Origin: Acidobacteriota bacterium
GTDB lineage: Bacteria; Acidobacteriota; Terriglobia; Versatilivoradales; Versatilivoraceae
Assembly: GCA_022826755.1 (NCBI GenBank)
Contig: JAJDUG010000035.1
Coordinates: 1 to 38,418 of the forward strand
Direction of reading: 5' to 3'
DNA: 38,418 bases
Part shown: piece after piece, positions 1 through 8,519 of the stretch
Layout: every line of letters starts with the position of its first letter
Position numbering within the stretch: the first letter of the stretch is position 1
Translations under genes and position numbers: made by a program
Notes under the pieces: model-generated
Seen by the model: only the letters and a program-made list of their open reading frames with translations
Database searches by the model: none
What the model was told of the DNA's origin: nothing

Positions 1-311
1 CCGAAGCCAGGGGAGATAACCGCTACCTGCCACTCGATCAGCCCTCGGGATGCGTTTCAATCCGCTCCCCTGACCGAAGCCAGGGGAGATTTGCTCATCA
101 CGTAGAGATGCACGAGCCATGGACACATGTTTCAATCCGCTCCCCTGACCGAAGCCAGGGGAGATGGATTCTCCCGGACCTGGGCGGCTTCGGCTTTGAC
201 GTTTCAATCCGCTCCCCTGACCGAAGCCAGGGGAGATGGCAATGCATGCACGAATCATAATTCCTCCGATCTTTGTTTCAATCCGCTCCCCTGACCGAAG
301 CCAGGGGAGAT
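1..311 (-). CRISPR. Type I-C CRISPR array, leader-proximal end (truncated by window start)
   Basis: Four complete 37-nt repeats lie at 54-90, 129-165, 201-237 and 275-311, and the last 17 nt of a fifth at 1-17. All copies I can read are identical. Spacers are 18-53 (36 nt), 91-128 (38), 166-200 (35) and 238-274 (37). On the plus strand each repeat begins GTTTCAATCC and ends GGGGAGAT, so the minus strand ends in ATTGAAAC, the usual 3' end of a repeat that leaves an 8-nt crRNA handle. The repeat is palindromic: CTCCCCTG and CAGGGGAG form an 8-bp stem around ACCGAAGC. Orientation and the adjoining cas2 place the leader at 312-491, so 238-274 is the newest spacer. No spacer matches another part of this window by eye. 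The array continues beyond base 1. Confidence 0.97.
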
Positions 312-491
312 GCTGGTGTTTCTAACCACCAGCGTTTCAGGCAGTTGCGCAAGCAAATGCGCGAACCGCCGTCCATCTGCACACTTCCATTGGTGAACGT
401 CCCTGTGGCTAGATTTAACTTGTTGTCAGGCATGACGTTGCACGTTGCGCGAAAGCAAAGGGAAGCGGTCGTCACTAGGCATTCGCGCCAG
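312..491 (-). promoter_or_regulatory. CRISPR leader
   Basis: This 180-nt gap lies between the cas2 stop and the first complete repeat and has no credible gene. By position it is the leader: it should hold the promoter for the pre-crRNA (read leftward) and the signals that direct new spacers to the 275-311 repeat. A perfect 7-bp inverted repeat, GCTGGTG (312-318) and CACCAGC (327-333) around an 8-nt loop, directly touches the first repeat. I could not pick out a convincing -35/-10 pair. Confidence 0.7.
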
Positions 492-782
492 TTACAGTAT
501 CAGTGGAGCGTTCAAGTCCACAGGCTCCTTGAGTCCGTGATGCTCTGTCCTGTCTCTGGTATCTTCGTCCAGATGATAAAACCTGAGAGAATCCTGCCGG
601 GGGTCCATTTCCTTCAGTAGGCGACCTCTGAGCATCGCCCATTCGGTTTTTCCAACTTGGCATTCAAAAATAGACTTTTGTACCCGCACACCGTAATCCT
701 CGCAGGTCCTGGCTACACGGCGCAGTCGTTTTTGTCCCGCCTTGTCCGAGGTGGAGACATCGTACGCGATCAGGATGAACAT
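492..782 (-). CDS. cas2: CRISPR-associated endoribonuclease-fold protein Cas2
   Basis: 96 residues, starting at the ATG whose product begins MFILIAYDVST. A longer in-frame extension upstream overlaps cas1 and does not look like Cas2. The ferredoxin-like fold is recognisable from the first beta strand with its conserved Asp (IAYDVS), the G-VRVQKSIFEC segment and the YHLDEDT strand. Cas2 forms the dimeric core of the Cas1-Cas2 integrase that inserts spacers at the leader end. The start lies 5 nt after the cas1 stop, so the two are co-transcribed, and the gene is the last of the cas operon before the array, as is normal for type I-C. Confidence 0.95.
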   Translation of the reverse strand: MFILIAYDVSTSDKAGQKRLRRVARTCEDYGVRVQKSIFECQVGKTEWAMLRGRLLKEMDPRQDSLRFYHLDEDTRDRTEHHGLKEPVDLNAPLIL

Positions 783-787
783 ACGCT

Positions 788-1849
788 TTACTTCGGAATA
801 AAGGGGATATAGTCGGGGATATCGCCCCGCAGTTTTCGGGCCAACAGCTTGGCTTGGATACTGAACACCTGCCCCAACCGGATCGGCTCCTTGAACAAGG
901 CATGTTTCACTACCGCTTGTTTGCGTTGCTGCCAAGCCTGGATGACTTCTTTCCTGCCTCGGTCGGTGAACTCCACCGCTCCACCCTCTCGTTCGCGGAA
1001 GTGCCTCGGCTCAATCTGACGGCGATTGATCAGCGTCAACGCCAGCCGCTCTGCCAGACAAGGTCGAAGCTCTTCCATCAGATCAAGGGCACAGGCAGGC
1101 CGACCGGCGCGCGTTGCATGAAGCCAGCCGACATAGGGGTCCAGGCCGGCGGTAGTCAGCGCGGCCAGACAATCATGCCGAACCAGGGCGTAGATGAAGG
1201 AAAGAAGGCAGTTGATCCGGTCCCGCGGCGGGCGGCGGGTGCGGGTAACGAACCTGAAATCTTCCCGCTGCTGCTTGAGCATGTACTGGAACACCGAGAA
1301 ATAGACCCGGGCTCCCAAGCCTTCCAATCCCCTGATCGGATCGAGCGCCTCCCGCAGTTCGCAGGTCTGGGCTATGAACCGATCATGCCCTAGCCGTCGG
1401 ATAAGCCGGCCGAGCTCAGCGGCCGCTTCCAACAATTTCTTCTGTTCCGATTCGTCATCGACCTCCCGCCCTGCTCTCAAGACATTGGCACGCGCGTTTT
1501 GCAGCTTCCCGGCGACGAACCGGCGCGCAATGCGGGTTGCACTCTCCGCACTGTCCGCCGCCGCGTATTGAGCCCGGCGGAGAAGGTAACGCGTGTCTCC
1601 ACTCCCCAGTACCTGCGCCAGCAGGTAACCGCCCTCAGTATGGTAGTGGACGGCCACCTGACGGTCCCAGCACAAAGCCATGGCCGGGGGCGTCACCACC
1701 ACCCGTCCGAACGCGCAGATGCTTTCAAGGTGGTGAATGGGCACGGTCAGGCGGGTTTCGTTCCCAATTTCGACCCGGAGCGTCAAATGGTCCCTGGCAA
1801 CCACCGTGCCCGGCGTCGTCAGGTAAAGAGTGTTTTGTATGACGGCCAC
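788..1849 (-). CDS. cas1: CRISPR-associated integrase Cas1 (type I-C)
   Basis: 353 residues from the GTG at 1849, giving (M)AVIQNTLYLTTPG, the typical type I-C Cas1 beginning. The open frame continues upstream into cas4 but that part has no Cas1 character. A weak ribosome-binding sequence (GAGGCG) precedes the GTG. The metal-binding residues expected of the family are visible: Glu176 in IRGLEGLGAR, His244 in GWLHATR, and the acidic group Asp256/Glu259/Glu260 in ALDLMEELRP. Cas1 catalyses the strand-transfer reactions of spacer integration as a Cas1-Cas2 complex. It sits between cas4 and cas2, so the adaptation module is complete. Confidence 0.96.
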   Translation of the reverse strand: MAVIQNTLYLTTPGTVVARDHLTLRVEIGNETRLTVPIHHLESICAFGRVVVTPPAMALCWDRQVAVHYHTEGGYLLAQVLGSGDTRYLLRRAQYAAADSAESATRIARRFVAGKLQNARANVLRAGREVDDESEQKKLLEAAAELGRLIRRLGHDRFIAQTCELREALDPIRGLEGLGARVYFSVFQYMLKQQREDFRFVTRTRRPPRDRINCLLSFIYALVRHDCLAALTTAGLDPYVGWLHATRAGRPACALDLMEELRPCLAERLALTLINRRQIEPRHFREREGGAVEFTDRGRKEVIQAWQQRKQAVVKHALFKEPIRLGQVFSIQAKLLARKLRGDIPDYIPFIPK

Positions 1850-1889
1850 TGCATGTCTTTCGCCTCGTCTGGCAAGGCTGTAGGGTGTT

Positions 1890-2549
1890 CTAACCGCCCG
1901 TATCGAACACGGCCCGACCGACCTGCGCCAGCATGGGCGGCGAACTGGTGATTTTCGGCAGGCAGATTTCAAAAAGCGAGCATTCCGAACACTGGGGCTT
2001 GTGAACGGCTCGCGGCACCGTCTCCGCTTCGATCAGTTGGTGCATGGCCTGGATAGCCTGTTCAGTAAGGTGCCGCAGCTCCCGGGTAAAATGCACCTCG
2101 CGGCGGCGCCTGCTCTTGGCGTGAAAAATGGCTCCGCTCGCAACCTCCAGTCCGAACATTTCTTCAAGGCACAGGGCCTGGGCGCAAAGCTGAGCGTCGT
2201 CATTGTCGAACTTGCGCCGCCTGCCTTTCTTGAATTCGACCGGAACCAACGCGCCATCGGGGTGACGCTCGACGATATCGCACTTTCCGCTGAGTCCCAG
2301 CCGCGCCGACCAGACGGGCAGGGCGCGCAGCAATGTCACGCCCCTCACGGTTTCATAGCCTGAGATATCGGCCTGATCGTGTAGCTGACTCCCGAGCACC
2401 GTGTGCTGGTTGTCGGCGAAGACGCCCTCGATGTGGATTAGCCCTGCCCGTCGCGGACAATACAGGTATTGGTTAACGGAGGAGAGAGGGATGATACGCC
2501 CTCCGCTATCGAATAATTGAGTGGGCAGAGTTCCCGTTGTATTACTCAT
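1890..2549 (-). CDS. cas4: CRISPR-associated Cas4 exonuclease (RecB-like, Fe-S)
   Basis: 219 residues, start ATG. Four cysteines fit an iron-sulphur cluster: Cys31 in YLYCPRR near the N-terminus and Cys187, Cys190 and Cys196 in CSECSLFEIC near the C-terminus. The RecB-type nuclease core is also present, with Asp91 (GKCDIVE) and the E-x-K motif Glu105/Lys107 (VPVEFKKG). His57 is a candidate for the upstream metal ligand. In type I-C systems Cas4 works with Cas1-Cas2 to trim prespacers and select the PAM end. The start overlaps the end of cas7 by 8 nt, which indicates translational coupling. Confidence 0.95.
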   Translation of the reverse strand: MSNTTGTLPTQLFDSGGRIIPLSSVNQYLYCPRRAGLIHIEGVFADNQHTVLGSQLHDQADISGYETVRGVTLLRALPVWSARLGLSGKCDIVERHPDGALVPVEFKKGRRRKFDNDDAQLCAQALCLEEMFGLEVASGAIFHAKSRRRREVHFTRELRHLTEQAIQAMHQLIEAETVPRAVHKPQCSECSLFEICLPKITSSPPMLAQVGRAVFDTGG

Positions 2550-3495
2550 GGCGTTTGTTCAGCCGCACTCCGGGAGGTAAATCCGCCGTGTCCCACTTGC
2601 AGCTAACCTCATAATTGGCAAAGGACTGAGGAAACTCTACGCCATCTCTCAGTTGTACCCCAATTCCCTCCAAGAGCTTGTGTGCATGAGCACAACCGAG
2701 TCGGGCTTCGCGTCTGTTTTGTTCGGCGTTGTTCTCATGCTGGGTGCCGACATGTTCAAAGTCGTAAATGCCGCGGACTACCATTTCTCCTCGGGCGGCG
2801 GAACGATCGTGTTCAAACATGTGGTTGAGCGCATCGAAAAGCACCTCAAGGTCGGCATTGGTAAAATTGGTGCGCTCGGCAAATGCGGGGGATACGTACA
2901 CCTTGGCGGCGTAAAGAGCGTAAGGGACTATGTGTTTGTTTCCCATGGTACGTTCCTTCTCGATGTCCTCCGTTTTGGTTACGGCACCGCGCGTAATGGA
3001 GATCTCAAGCGGCGTGATCGCGTCGAACGACTGCCCGAAGGTGAATTGCACCGGACCGCGTACCTGGCCCCAAGCAGAGCCTTTCATGATGTCCGCACCG
3101 GTGGAGAGCACGCCACCAAAAGCGCGAACGTCAAAAAACTCACGGCAAAGCCATTTCATTGCCGCTTCTTGCCTTTGGGTCTTAGAAGCATCTGACGCCA
3201 GCCTTTCGCCGCTTTTCTCGATGCCGTTGGTGATTTCGTTGTTGAGTACGGCACCCTGTCTGACGAACAGGTTGTAGCCGTTGCCCTCGGCGCTGCTGCG
3301 CACGGGTGGGAACGTCTCGACGAAGTTGCGTACCTTGCGTTTGAGGCACACGTCGGAGACGATGCCGCGGTTGGAATTGGGATCAAGACGCGGCAGATTG
3401 CCAGCGTCCGGGTCACCGTTTGGGTTGCCGTTCGTGACCTCGAAAAGCAGCAAAACGTCATGCCGATTGGTAACGACATCGTTGGTTTGATTCAT
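2542..3495 (-). CDS. cas7: Cascade backbone protein Cas7 (Csd2, type I-C)
   Basis: 317 residues, start ATG with GGAG about 8 nt upstream. The N-terminus reads HDVLLLFEVTNGNPNGDPDAG, followed by DVCLKRKVRNFVE; this is the signature of the Cas7/Csd2 RAMP fold. Several copies of this protein coat the crRNA spacer in the type I-C surveillance complex. The ATG overlaps the cas8c stop by 4 nt and the 3' end overlaps cas4 by 8 nt, so the gene lies in a tightly coupled operon. Length is normal and I see no lesion. Confidence 0.95.
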   Translation of the reverse strand: MNQTNDVVTNRHDVLLLFEVTNGNPNGDPDAGNLPRLDPNSNRGIVSDVCLKRKVRNFVETFPPVRSSAEGNGYNLFVRQGAVLNNEITNGIEKSGERLASDASKTQRQEAAMKWLCREFFDVRAFGGVLSTGADIMKGSAWGQVRGPVQFTFGQSFDAITPLEISITRGAVTKTEDIEKERTMGNKHIVPYALYAAKVYVSPAFAERTNFTNADLEVLFDALNHMFEHDRSAARGEMVVRGIYDFEHVGTQHENNAEQNRREARLGCAHAHKLLEGIGVQLRDGVEFPQSFANYEVSCKWDTADLPPGVRLNKRHE

Positions 3496-3926
3496 GATCT
3501 ATTCTCCGGTTCACAGCTACTGGTTTTCCTTTTTTCTTTGGCTGCCTCGCGGGCAACGCGGTCGGCGGCTTTTTGCTGGTAAAAGCCGATAGCGAATCGA
3601 CCCTGTGCATGTAGATCCAGCGTACGAGGGAACTGATTGATTTTGATCAACACGTTCTGAATAGTCTCATCCAAGAAGCGATCATGTCCTTTGTATCTGT
3701 CAGATTTGCGGATACTGTTTAGGTGGTGGCGGTTGAGCTTGATAAGGATGGGGAAGACAGACGCTGGCGATACCATGGCGGTACCGAAGTACCGCTCGAC
3801 GACTCCGGCCCCTTCGAGTTGGTAGTCGTGCGCCTTGGCTTGCGTCTCGGCGAGCACGGCCAGCAGTCGCCCGCATTGATAGGCATCGTCTCCCGCGTCA
3901 GTGGATTGTTGTTTAGCAATTTCCAC
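3492..3926 (-). CDS. Candidate internal translation product Cas11c (small subunit)
   Basis: Established knowledge: type I-C loci make the small subunit Cas11c by internal initiation inside cas8c. Here an in-frame GTG at 3926 has AGAAGGGA roughly 8-9 nt upstream, which is a good ribosome-binding sequence inside a coding region. It would yield 144 residues covering the helical C-terminus, including GRLLAVLAETQAK and SPASVFPILIKLNRHHL; the length suits a small subunit. The reading frame is the cas8c frame, so this is an alternative start and not a separate gene. The exact start codon is my inference. Confidence 0.5.
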   Translation of the reverse strand: MEIAKQQSTDAGDDAYQCGRLLAVLAETQAKAHDYQLEGAGVVERYFGTAMVSPASVFPILIKLNRHHLNSIRKSDRYKGHDRFLDETIQNVLIKINQFPRTLDLHAQGRFAIGFYQQKAADRVAREAAKEKRKTSSCEPENRS

Positions 3927-5360
3927 GATGGTGTCCCTTCTGTTTCGGTTCAGAATGAGTTTCGTCACGGCAAATCGAGAATGTTTCAACAAGGCCATGT
4001 TCCCGTCGCGTGCGATATCGACACGCAGACGATTCAGCGTGGGATGCAAAAGATTAAGGGAAGGAGCAGTCCCTTCCATTGCGGCACGGAACAACTGAGT
4101 GGTGACTTCTGCTTGTAAATCCTTCGCATCACGTACGGTAGAGCAGGCTAGTCGGAACAATGCCAACGGTGCCATCTTTTCCTTGCCAGTGGGCAATCGC
4201 ACCGGTTCCAAATCAAGGTCTCGGAACCAGCGGTGGAAGTTCTCCGTTGCGTTTTCCAGCGTCACCTGCATCCAATGACGCACGACGATACGTCCGGCAT
4301 TCCCTCCAAGGGAAACAGCATAGAATTGTTCCTGACGCAAACGCTCACGTTCTTGGCCCGCCCACGGGGACTTCAGAAAATCAGCGACTGCCTTAGGGTC
4401 GGCTTGGTTGAGTAAAGCCCCCCAATTTTTCGTAGCGTCTGTTTCATTCCGAGTCCAGAAACAGCAGGATGCCTGACCCATACGAATGGAATGAACTTGA
4501 CTGCTCAACATTGCGTTGAGCGCGGTGCAATAGGCGGTGGCGGCTTGGTTGGAGGTGGAAGCATTGAGACTTTGCTCAAAGCCGTACGAAGCAAAGGCAT
4601 CTTTATCGAACGAGACGATCGCTGCGCCAAACGATTGGGTGTTGGGGACGCCCTGTACCTTGGGGTTGTGGGTAAGTGCGATGGGCTGCTCCTCCTCACC
4701 AGTGACCAGGCAGAGCCCTCGCGGTGCATTGTCCTCCTGGGCTTCATTTTCCTTGGCGAATTCATCTCTCCAGAAGGACTGAATGCTCGCTGCATCCTGA
4801 ATAAACAGTTGTCCCCCAACACTGAAAGTGAAGTTATCCGGGCCCAACCTGACTTCCTCACCGTTAGCTTTCGTAATCCACCAGGAGGATTTGTCCGTGG
4901 GCTTGGCGTCTGAACCAAGGCCCCAGCGCAAAAATGCTGGAATGCGCCCTGCCTCGGGTTTGAAGGCCAACAGGCTCTTGAGCGCAGAGCTAAGGATTTT
5001 CTTGTGGGCCTTGTCAATCTGCGCCCAAAAATCATCGTACTTGCGGCGGTTGTTTTCGTCCCGTTCCTTCCGTTTCTTATCGGACATGGGCTGCTCCGGG
5101 TTTGCGTCCAGTCCGAAAACAGCCGTAATGCCGTCAGCCAGAAACTCCGCAACCCCTCCGGCCACCTTGGGGCGGGTTGTCTGTGGGCAAGTGAATTCCT
5201 TGCCGCGTTTTTTTTCTCCCGCGGTTTCCACCGGCCCTTGCCCAACGACGTTTCCAAAGTCATCCAAGGCAATGATCCATCGCACGGCCTTGGGTTTAAA
5301 CGCCAAGTTGTCCAGGAGCTTTCGAGAATTTGCAAATTCGTTCAAGCGCTGAAGCAGCAC
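3492..5360 (-). CDS. cas8c: Cascade large subunit Cas8c (Csd1)
   Basis: 622 residues from a GTG start, beginning MLLQRLNEFAN as type I-C Cas8c proteins do. The family is very divergent. The identification rests on that N-terminus, on the FDKDAFASYGFEQSLNAS-type segment near the middle, and on the position between cas5 and cas7. Cas8c recognises the PAM and helps position the target for Cas3. The start lies 2 nt after the cas5 stop and the end overlaps cas7 by 4 nt. The C-terminal part from about residue 479 is helical, resembles the small subunit, and is probably also made separately (see the Cas11c entry). Type I-C lacks Cas6, so this locus depends on Cas5c for crRNA processing. Confidence 0.93.
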   Translation of the reverse strand: MLLQRLNEFANSRKLLDNLAFKPKAVRWIIALDDFGNVVGQGPVETAGEKKRGKEFTCPQTTRPKVAGGVAEFLADGITAVFGLDANPEQPMSDKKRKERDENNRRKYDDFWAQIDKAHKKILSSALKSLLAFKPEAGRIPAFLRWGLGSDAKPTDKSSWWITKANGEEVRLGPDNFTFSVGGQLFIQDAASIQSFWRDEFAKENEAQEDNAPRGLCLVTGEEEQPIALTHNPKVQGVPNTQSFGAAIVSFDKDAFASYGFEQSLNASTSNQAATAYCTALNAMLSSQVHSIRMGQASCCFWTRNETDATKNWGALLNQADPKAVADFLKSPWAGQERERLRQEQFYAVSLGGNAGRIVVRHWMQVTLENATENFHRWFRDLDLEPVRLPTGKEKMAPLALFRLACSTVRDAKDLQAEVTTQLFRAAMEGTAPSLNLLHPTLNRLRVDIARDGNMALLKHSRFAVTKLILNRNRRDTIVEIAKQQSTDAGDDAYQCGRLLAVLAETQAKAHDYQLEGAGVVERYFGTAMVSPASVFPILIKLNRHHLNSIRKSDRYKGHDRFLDETIQNVLIKINQFPRTLDLHAQGRFAIGFYQQKAADRVAREAAKEKRKTSSCEPENRS

Positions 5361-5362
5361 AA

Positions 5363-6163
5363 TCAGGCCCCCCGTGATTCGAGGATTTCGATTTCATCGG
5401 GATGACAAGCCAAAGTGGAATCCTTGAGCTTGGCGTGGAAAAAACAAGCCCTTGGCTTGGCAGGTTGACCGACAAAACGCAGTATTTTCTTGGGCTTGGG
5501 CCCCAGCTCATCGGGACGCTTCCAGCGAAAACCTTGGAAGCGTGCCCCAGGGGAAAAAACATCGTAGAGCATCAAACCCAGGTCTTCTTCAGATTGCCGC
5601 CAGTTGGCGCCCACTTCCGCAGTCCTGTGTTCCAAGGCGTCTTGAGGATCGTCCACCCACTCAAAATCCGCAGCGAATTCACGCATGCCCAGGGCGGGCC
5701 GGTGGAAGCACTTGCCCAGCTGAGCGCGACGTTTGAACTCAACGAAATACTTTACCTGAGGGTCCTTCATAGGATCCGCCAATCTCGTGGTGCGCAGTTC
5801 GGCGCTGATGATGTACTCCACCTCCCGTAGCGCCAGCATGTTGCGCTGAGTACCGTCGGGAGATCCGCCTCCGGCCCTAATGGGCAAGACACGTTCAGGT
5901 TTCTTCATCCATTGGCCGGCGTTGCGTATGCTGATGACCGATTGCACTTCGTTGCGTCTAATTGAGGACCAACGGCCACGTTTCACCACCCGGATGGCAG
6001 CGACTCGGTAAAAGACTTGGGGCTCCCAGTAGACGGCTTCCAAGATGCCCCTGGCAGCGGATGGCGTCATGACAGGATAGCTGACGCGCTCTACCTTCAT
6101 CTCAGGGCGAGTGAAACAGGCCCAGTCCCCCCAAACTCTCAAGTGGACATAGGGGTTTTTCAT
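5363..6163 (-). CDS. cas5c: Cas5c (Cas5d) crRNA-processing endoribonuclease
   Basis: 266 residues, ATG start that overlaps the cas3 stop by 4 nt (ATGA). The N-terminal RAMP segment HLRVWGDWACFTRPEMKVER and the PVMTPSAARGILEAVYW region are typical of type I-C Cas5. In this subtype Cas5 replaces Cas6: it cuts the repeat hairpin and stays bound to the 5' handle. Tyr45 and the basic segment FKRRAQLGKCFHRPALG (about 143-159) occupy the places of the catalytic Tyr, Lys and His described for Cas5d. I match these by position and have not aligned them. The repeat's 8-bp stem is a suitable substrate. Confidence 0.94.
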   Translation of the reverse strand: MKNPYVHLRVWGDWACFTRPEMKVERVSYPVMTPSAARGILEAVYWEPQVFYRVAAIRVVKRGRWSSIRRNEVQSVISIRNAGQWMKKPERVLPIRAGGGSPDGTQRNMLALREVEYIISAELRTTRLADPMKDPQVKYFVEFKRRAQLGKCFHRPALGMREFAADFEWVDDPQDALEHRTAEVGANWRQSEEDLGLMLYDVFSPGARFQGFRWKRPDELGPKPKKILRFVGQPAKPRACFFHAKLKDSTLACHPDEIEILESRGA

Positions 6164-8430
6164 AACAAGAAATCTTCTGATGGCCGCTGGTCAATAACTA
6201 CGCCGAGGGCCGGGTGATAAGCCGCCTCATTTAACACACGCAGTTCCATACCGGGCAAGAGCGGATGGAGCAGGCCCATTGAGTCCAACTTCTGGAAATC
6301 TCGCATATGCAAATTCACCATAAAACGCTGTAGACTGCGCATATCCTGACGGGTAAACCACGGACCGGTGGTTTGGGCACGTTGCCGGATCTCGGTTACT
6401 TTTTCCAAAGCCTTTTCCCTTGGAGCAATTACAGCCTGAGTCTCATCAACAATCACCTTTGCCTTACGGGCTACTTCCCGGAAACGCAAAGCCTCTCGAT
6501 CCTCCTGAATGGAGCATTCGCGTCCACGTTCATGATCTGTGGGGACGTACTGAAACAACTCGGTAAAGTAGCGATTAAACAGCCCCGGGTCCACTGACAA
6601 ATCGCGTGAAGGTGCCGCTGATGACTGGTCTAGCAATCGTGCTGCAATGTCCGTAGCCACGCGATATACGCCGCTTGGTAGTTTGCCGTCTGTGGGGCGG
6701 AACACCACCACGCGGCCTATTTTCTGACGTCCTTCCCGATTGCACCGTCCCGCTGCCTGCACAATGGAATCCAGCGGCCCTAATGCCCGGTAAACCAGCG
6801 GAAAATCGATATCCACCCCGGCTTCAATGACTTGTGTGGCCACCAACCTGCAATGGGCGCCGTTTCCCAAACACCTCTTCGCCCTTTTCAGAACGTCAGC
6901 GCGGTGATCCGCACACATGGCCGAGGAAAGGTGCAGGACACCTCCTAAATCCCGCTGCCGAAGCAACTCCCACCATTTGGCCGCATGTTTGCGCGTGTTT
7001 ACCACACCCAAAACCTGAGGTTCTCCTTCCCATTCGTCGGCCAGTAGCGACCAATCGGTCGGTGTGGCTCTTACGTCGTATTCGACTCGTTTCAATTGTC
7101 GGAACAGCTTGCCGGTTTGTGACGTAATCTCCTTCACTTCATTTGCAGAAAACCCATTTGGCAGCGATATGCCGTGGGCAAATGCCGGCTGAGTAGCAGT
7201 GGAGAAAACGAAACTGGTGCGGTAATGCGCATTTAGGTCCCGCACGACATGAAGGAGCGGATTGAGCAGATGAGAAGGCAGCGTCTGTACCTCATCAAGC
7301 ACTACGACTGAGTTTGCAATGTTGTGCAGTTTCCGACACTTGGAGGGTCGATTCGAGAAAAGTGATTCGACGAATTGAACTGAGGTCGTGACCACGACCG
7401 GTGCGTCCCAGTTTTCCGAAGCCAGTTCCTCCGGCCTTCGACCCTCATCTTCTACATGGTTCTTCGCATCCACAGCAGAATGGTGCTCAATCACGATGCC
7501 TTCGTCGTCTGGGTCAAGCACATTCCTGTATTGGGTGGCGTTCTGTTCAATGATTGACAAGTAGGGTATCACCACGATGACTCGCCGCATCTGATGGCGC
7601 CGTGCGTGTTCCAGGGCAAAGCCCATACCCGAGAACGTCTTGCCGCCACCCGTGGGTACGGTGAGGGAAAAGAACCCCCGAGGCTCCGTAGCCTTTGTCA
7701 GGCAGTCTCGAAATATTTCGGCACGGATCTTGTTAATTTCGCCGGAGACATCAAACTTGGCCTGCCGCGCCTGCAGCCGCTTTAGCAGCAACGCAGGATC
7801 CATGTTTACCGACGGTCGCTCCCACCCAACCTTAAATCGTTCCGTATCCAGGAAATCAGCGTCCACTAAACAGGAAAATAACATCCGTACATAGAATTCA
7901 GTGACCGCCTTGTCCCCGTCAGGATTGGCAAATTCAGGCTCTTCCAGTTCCTTGGGGACTGCCCCTATTTCCATTTCAAACAAATTTTCCAAGGGCGTGA
8001 GACGATTAATCGCATCGTACTTCTCTCCACAAACCAAATCCTGCAAGTCGCTCAAGTCATGCAAGCCCGTATGGTGCCCAGCAATGGCAAAAGCTGGCCC
8101 GACCCACTCATTCTTAAAGGCTAGCGCCGCGCCATAAACCGCATGATGAGTTGCGGCCGACGGTGAGACGTCGCCTGCCAAATACTCCTGAAATGGAAGG
8201 CGATACTTACCCAAGTCGTGAAGTAGGCCAGCTTGTTCGGCAGCGTCGGCAAGTAGCGGCTCAGCAAACTCCCGGGTCTTGTCACCCACGTTTCGTAAAT
8301 GTTTCGCGAGTGGGTGCCAGTGTTCCCTATTCGGTTGGCGTTTACCCGTCTCCATTTCTGCCGTGTGAGCGTAGAAGTAAATCAATGGTTCCCTTGCGCA
8401 CCCGGTTGATGTCACTAAAGCGTCAGACAC
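6160..8430 (-). CDS. cas3: Cas3 HD nuclease-helicase (type I-C)
   Basis: 756 residues from a GTG start. The N-terminal HD nuclease domain shows LLHDLGKYR (His71-Asp72), the paired histidines at 95-96 and GHH at 118-120. The helicase follows, with Walker A TVPTGGGKT (257-265), the DEVQ box at 379-382, an S-T-A-T motif near 410, and the late motif QAAGRCNREGR. Cas3 is recruited by Cascade and unwinds and degrades target DNA. It is the first gene of the cas operon. The start is uncertain: a TTG at residue 17 (IYFYAHTAEM) would also give a typical N-terminus. A short overlapping upstream frame ends just inside the gene (see 8415-8489). Confidence 0.95.
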   Translation of the reverse strand: MSDALVTSTGCAREPLIYFYAHTAEMETGKRQPNREHWHPLAKHLRNVGDKTREFAEPLLADAAEQAGLLHDLGKYRLPFQEYLAGDVSPSAATHHAVYGAALAFKNEWVGPAFAIAGHHTGLHDLSDLQDLVCGEKYDAINRLTPLENLFEMEIGAVPKELEEPEFANPDGDKAVTEFYVRMLFSCLVDADFLDTERFKVGWERPSVNMDPALLLKRLQARQAKFDVSGEINKIRAEIFRDCLTKATEPRGFFSLTVPTGGGKTFSGMGFALEHARRHQMRRVIVVIPYLSIIEQNATQYRNVLDPDDEGIVIEHHSAVDAKNHVEDEGRRPEELASENWDAPVVVTTSVQFVESLFSNRPSKCRKLHNIANSVVVLDEVQTLPSHLLNPLLHVVRDLNAHYRTSFVFSTATQPAFAHGISLPNGFSANEVKEITSQTGKLFRQLKRVEYDVRATPTDWSLLADEWEGEPQVLGVVNTRKHAAKWWELLRQRDLGGVLHLSSAMCADHRADVLKRAKRCLGNGAHCRLVATQVIEAGVDIDFPLVYRALGPLDSIVQAAGRCNREGRQKIGRVVVFRPTDGKLPSGVYRVATDIAARLLDQSSAAPSRDLSVDPGLFNRYFTELFQYVPTDHERGRECSIQEDREALRFREVARKAKVIVDETQAVIAPREKALEKVTEIRQRAQTTGPWFTRQDMRSLQRFMVNLHMRDFQKLDSMGLLHPLLPGMELRVLNEAAYHPALGVVIDQRPSEDFLL

Positions 8431-8489
8431 GGGGCTGGCAGTCTGCGCTGCAGAACGCCTTGAAAATCGATCATTTCTTTGGCCGTCAT
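8415..8489 (-). CDS. Possible 24-residue leaderless upstream ORF of cas3
   Basis: ATG at 8489 lies exactly six bases after a TATAAT box (8501-8496), so transcription would be expected to begin at the A of this ATG. The frame encodes a peptide beginning MTAKEMIDFQG and stops at 8415, after overlapping the cas3 GTG in another frame. I recognise no homologue. It may be a leader peptide coupling translation to cas3, or it may be coincidence. Confidence 0.25.
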   Translation of the reverse strand: MTAKEMIDFQGVLQRRLPAPCLTL

Positions 8490-8501
8490 GCCCTGATTAT
8501 A
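8490..8501 (-). promoter_or_regulatory. Candidate cas operon promoter (-10 TATAAT)
   Basis: A perfect TATAAT (8501-8496, minus strand) lies about 65 nt before the cas3 start, the right place to drive the whole cas operon leftward. At 17-nt spacing the -35 would be AAAGTG, which is poor, so an activator or an unusual sigma factor may be needed. Confidence 0.4.
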
Positions 8502-8519
8502 CTATGAAGAACGGCTTCC

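Noticed and set aside
18-274. Self-targeting spacers
   Set aside because: None of the four readable spacers matches another part of the window by eye, so no self-target is seen here; the rest of the genome is not visible.
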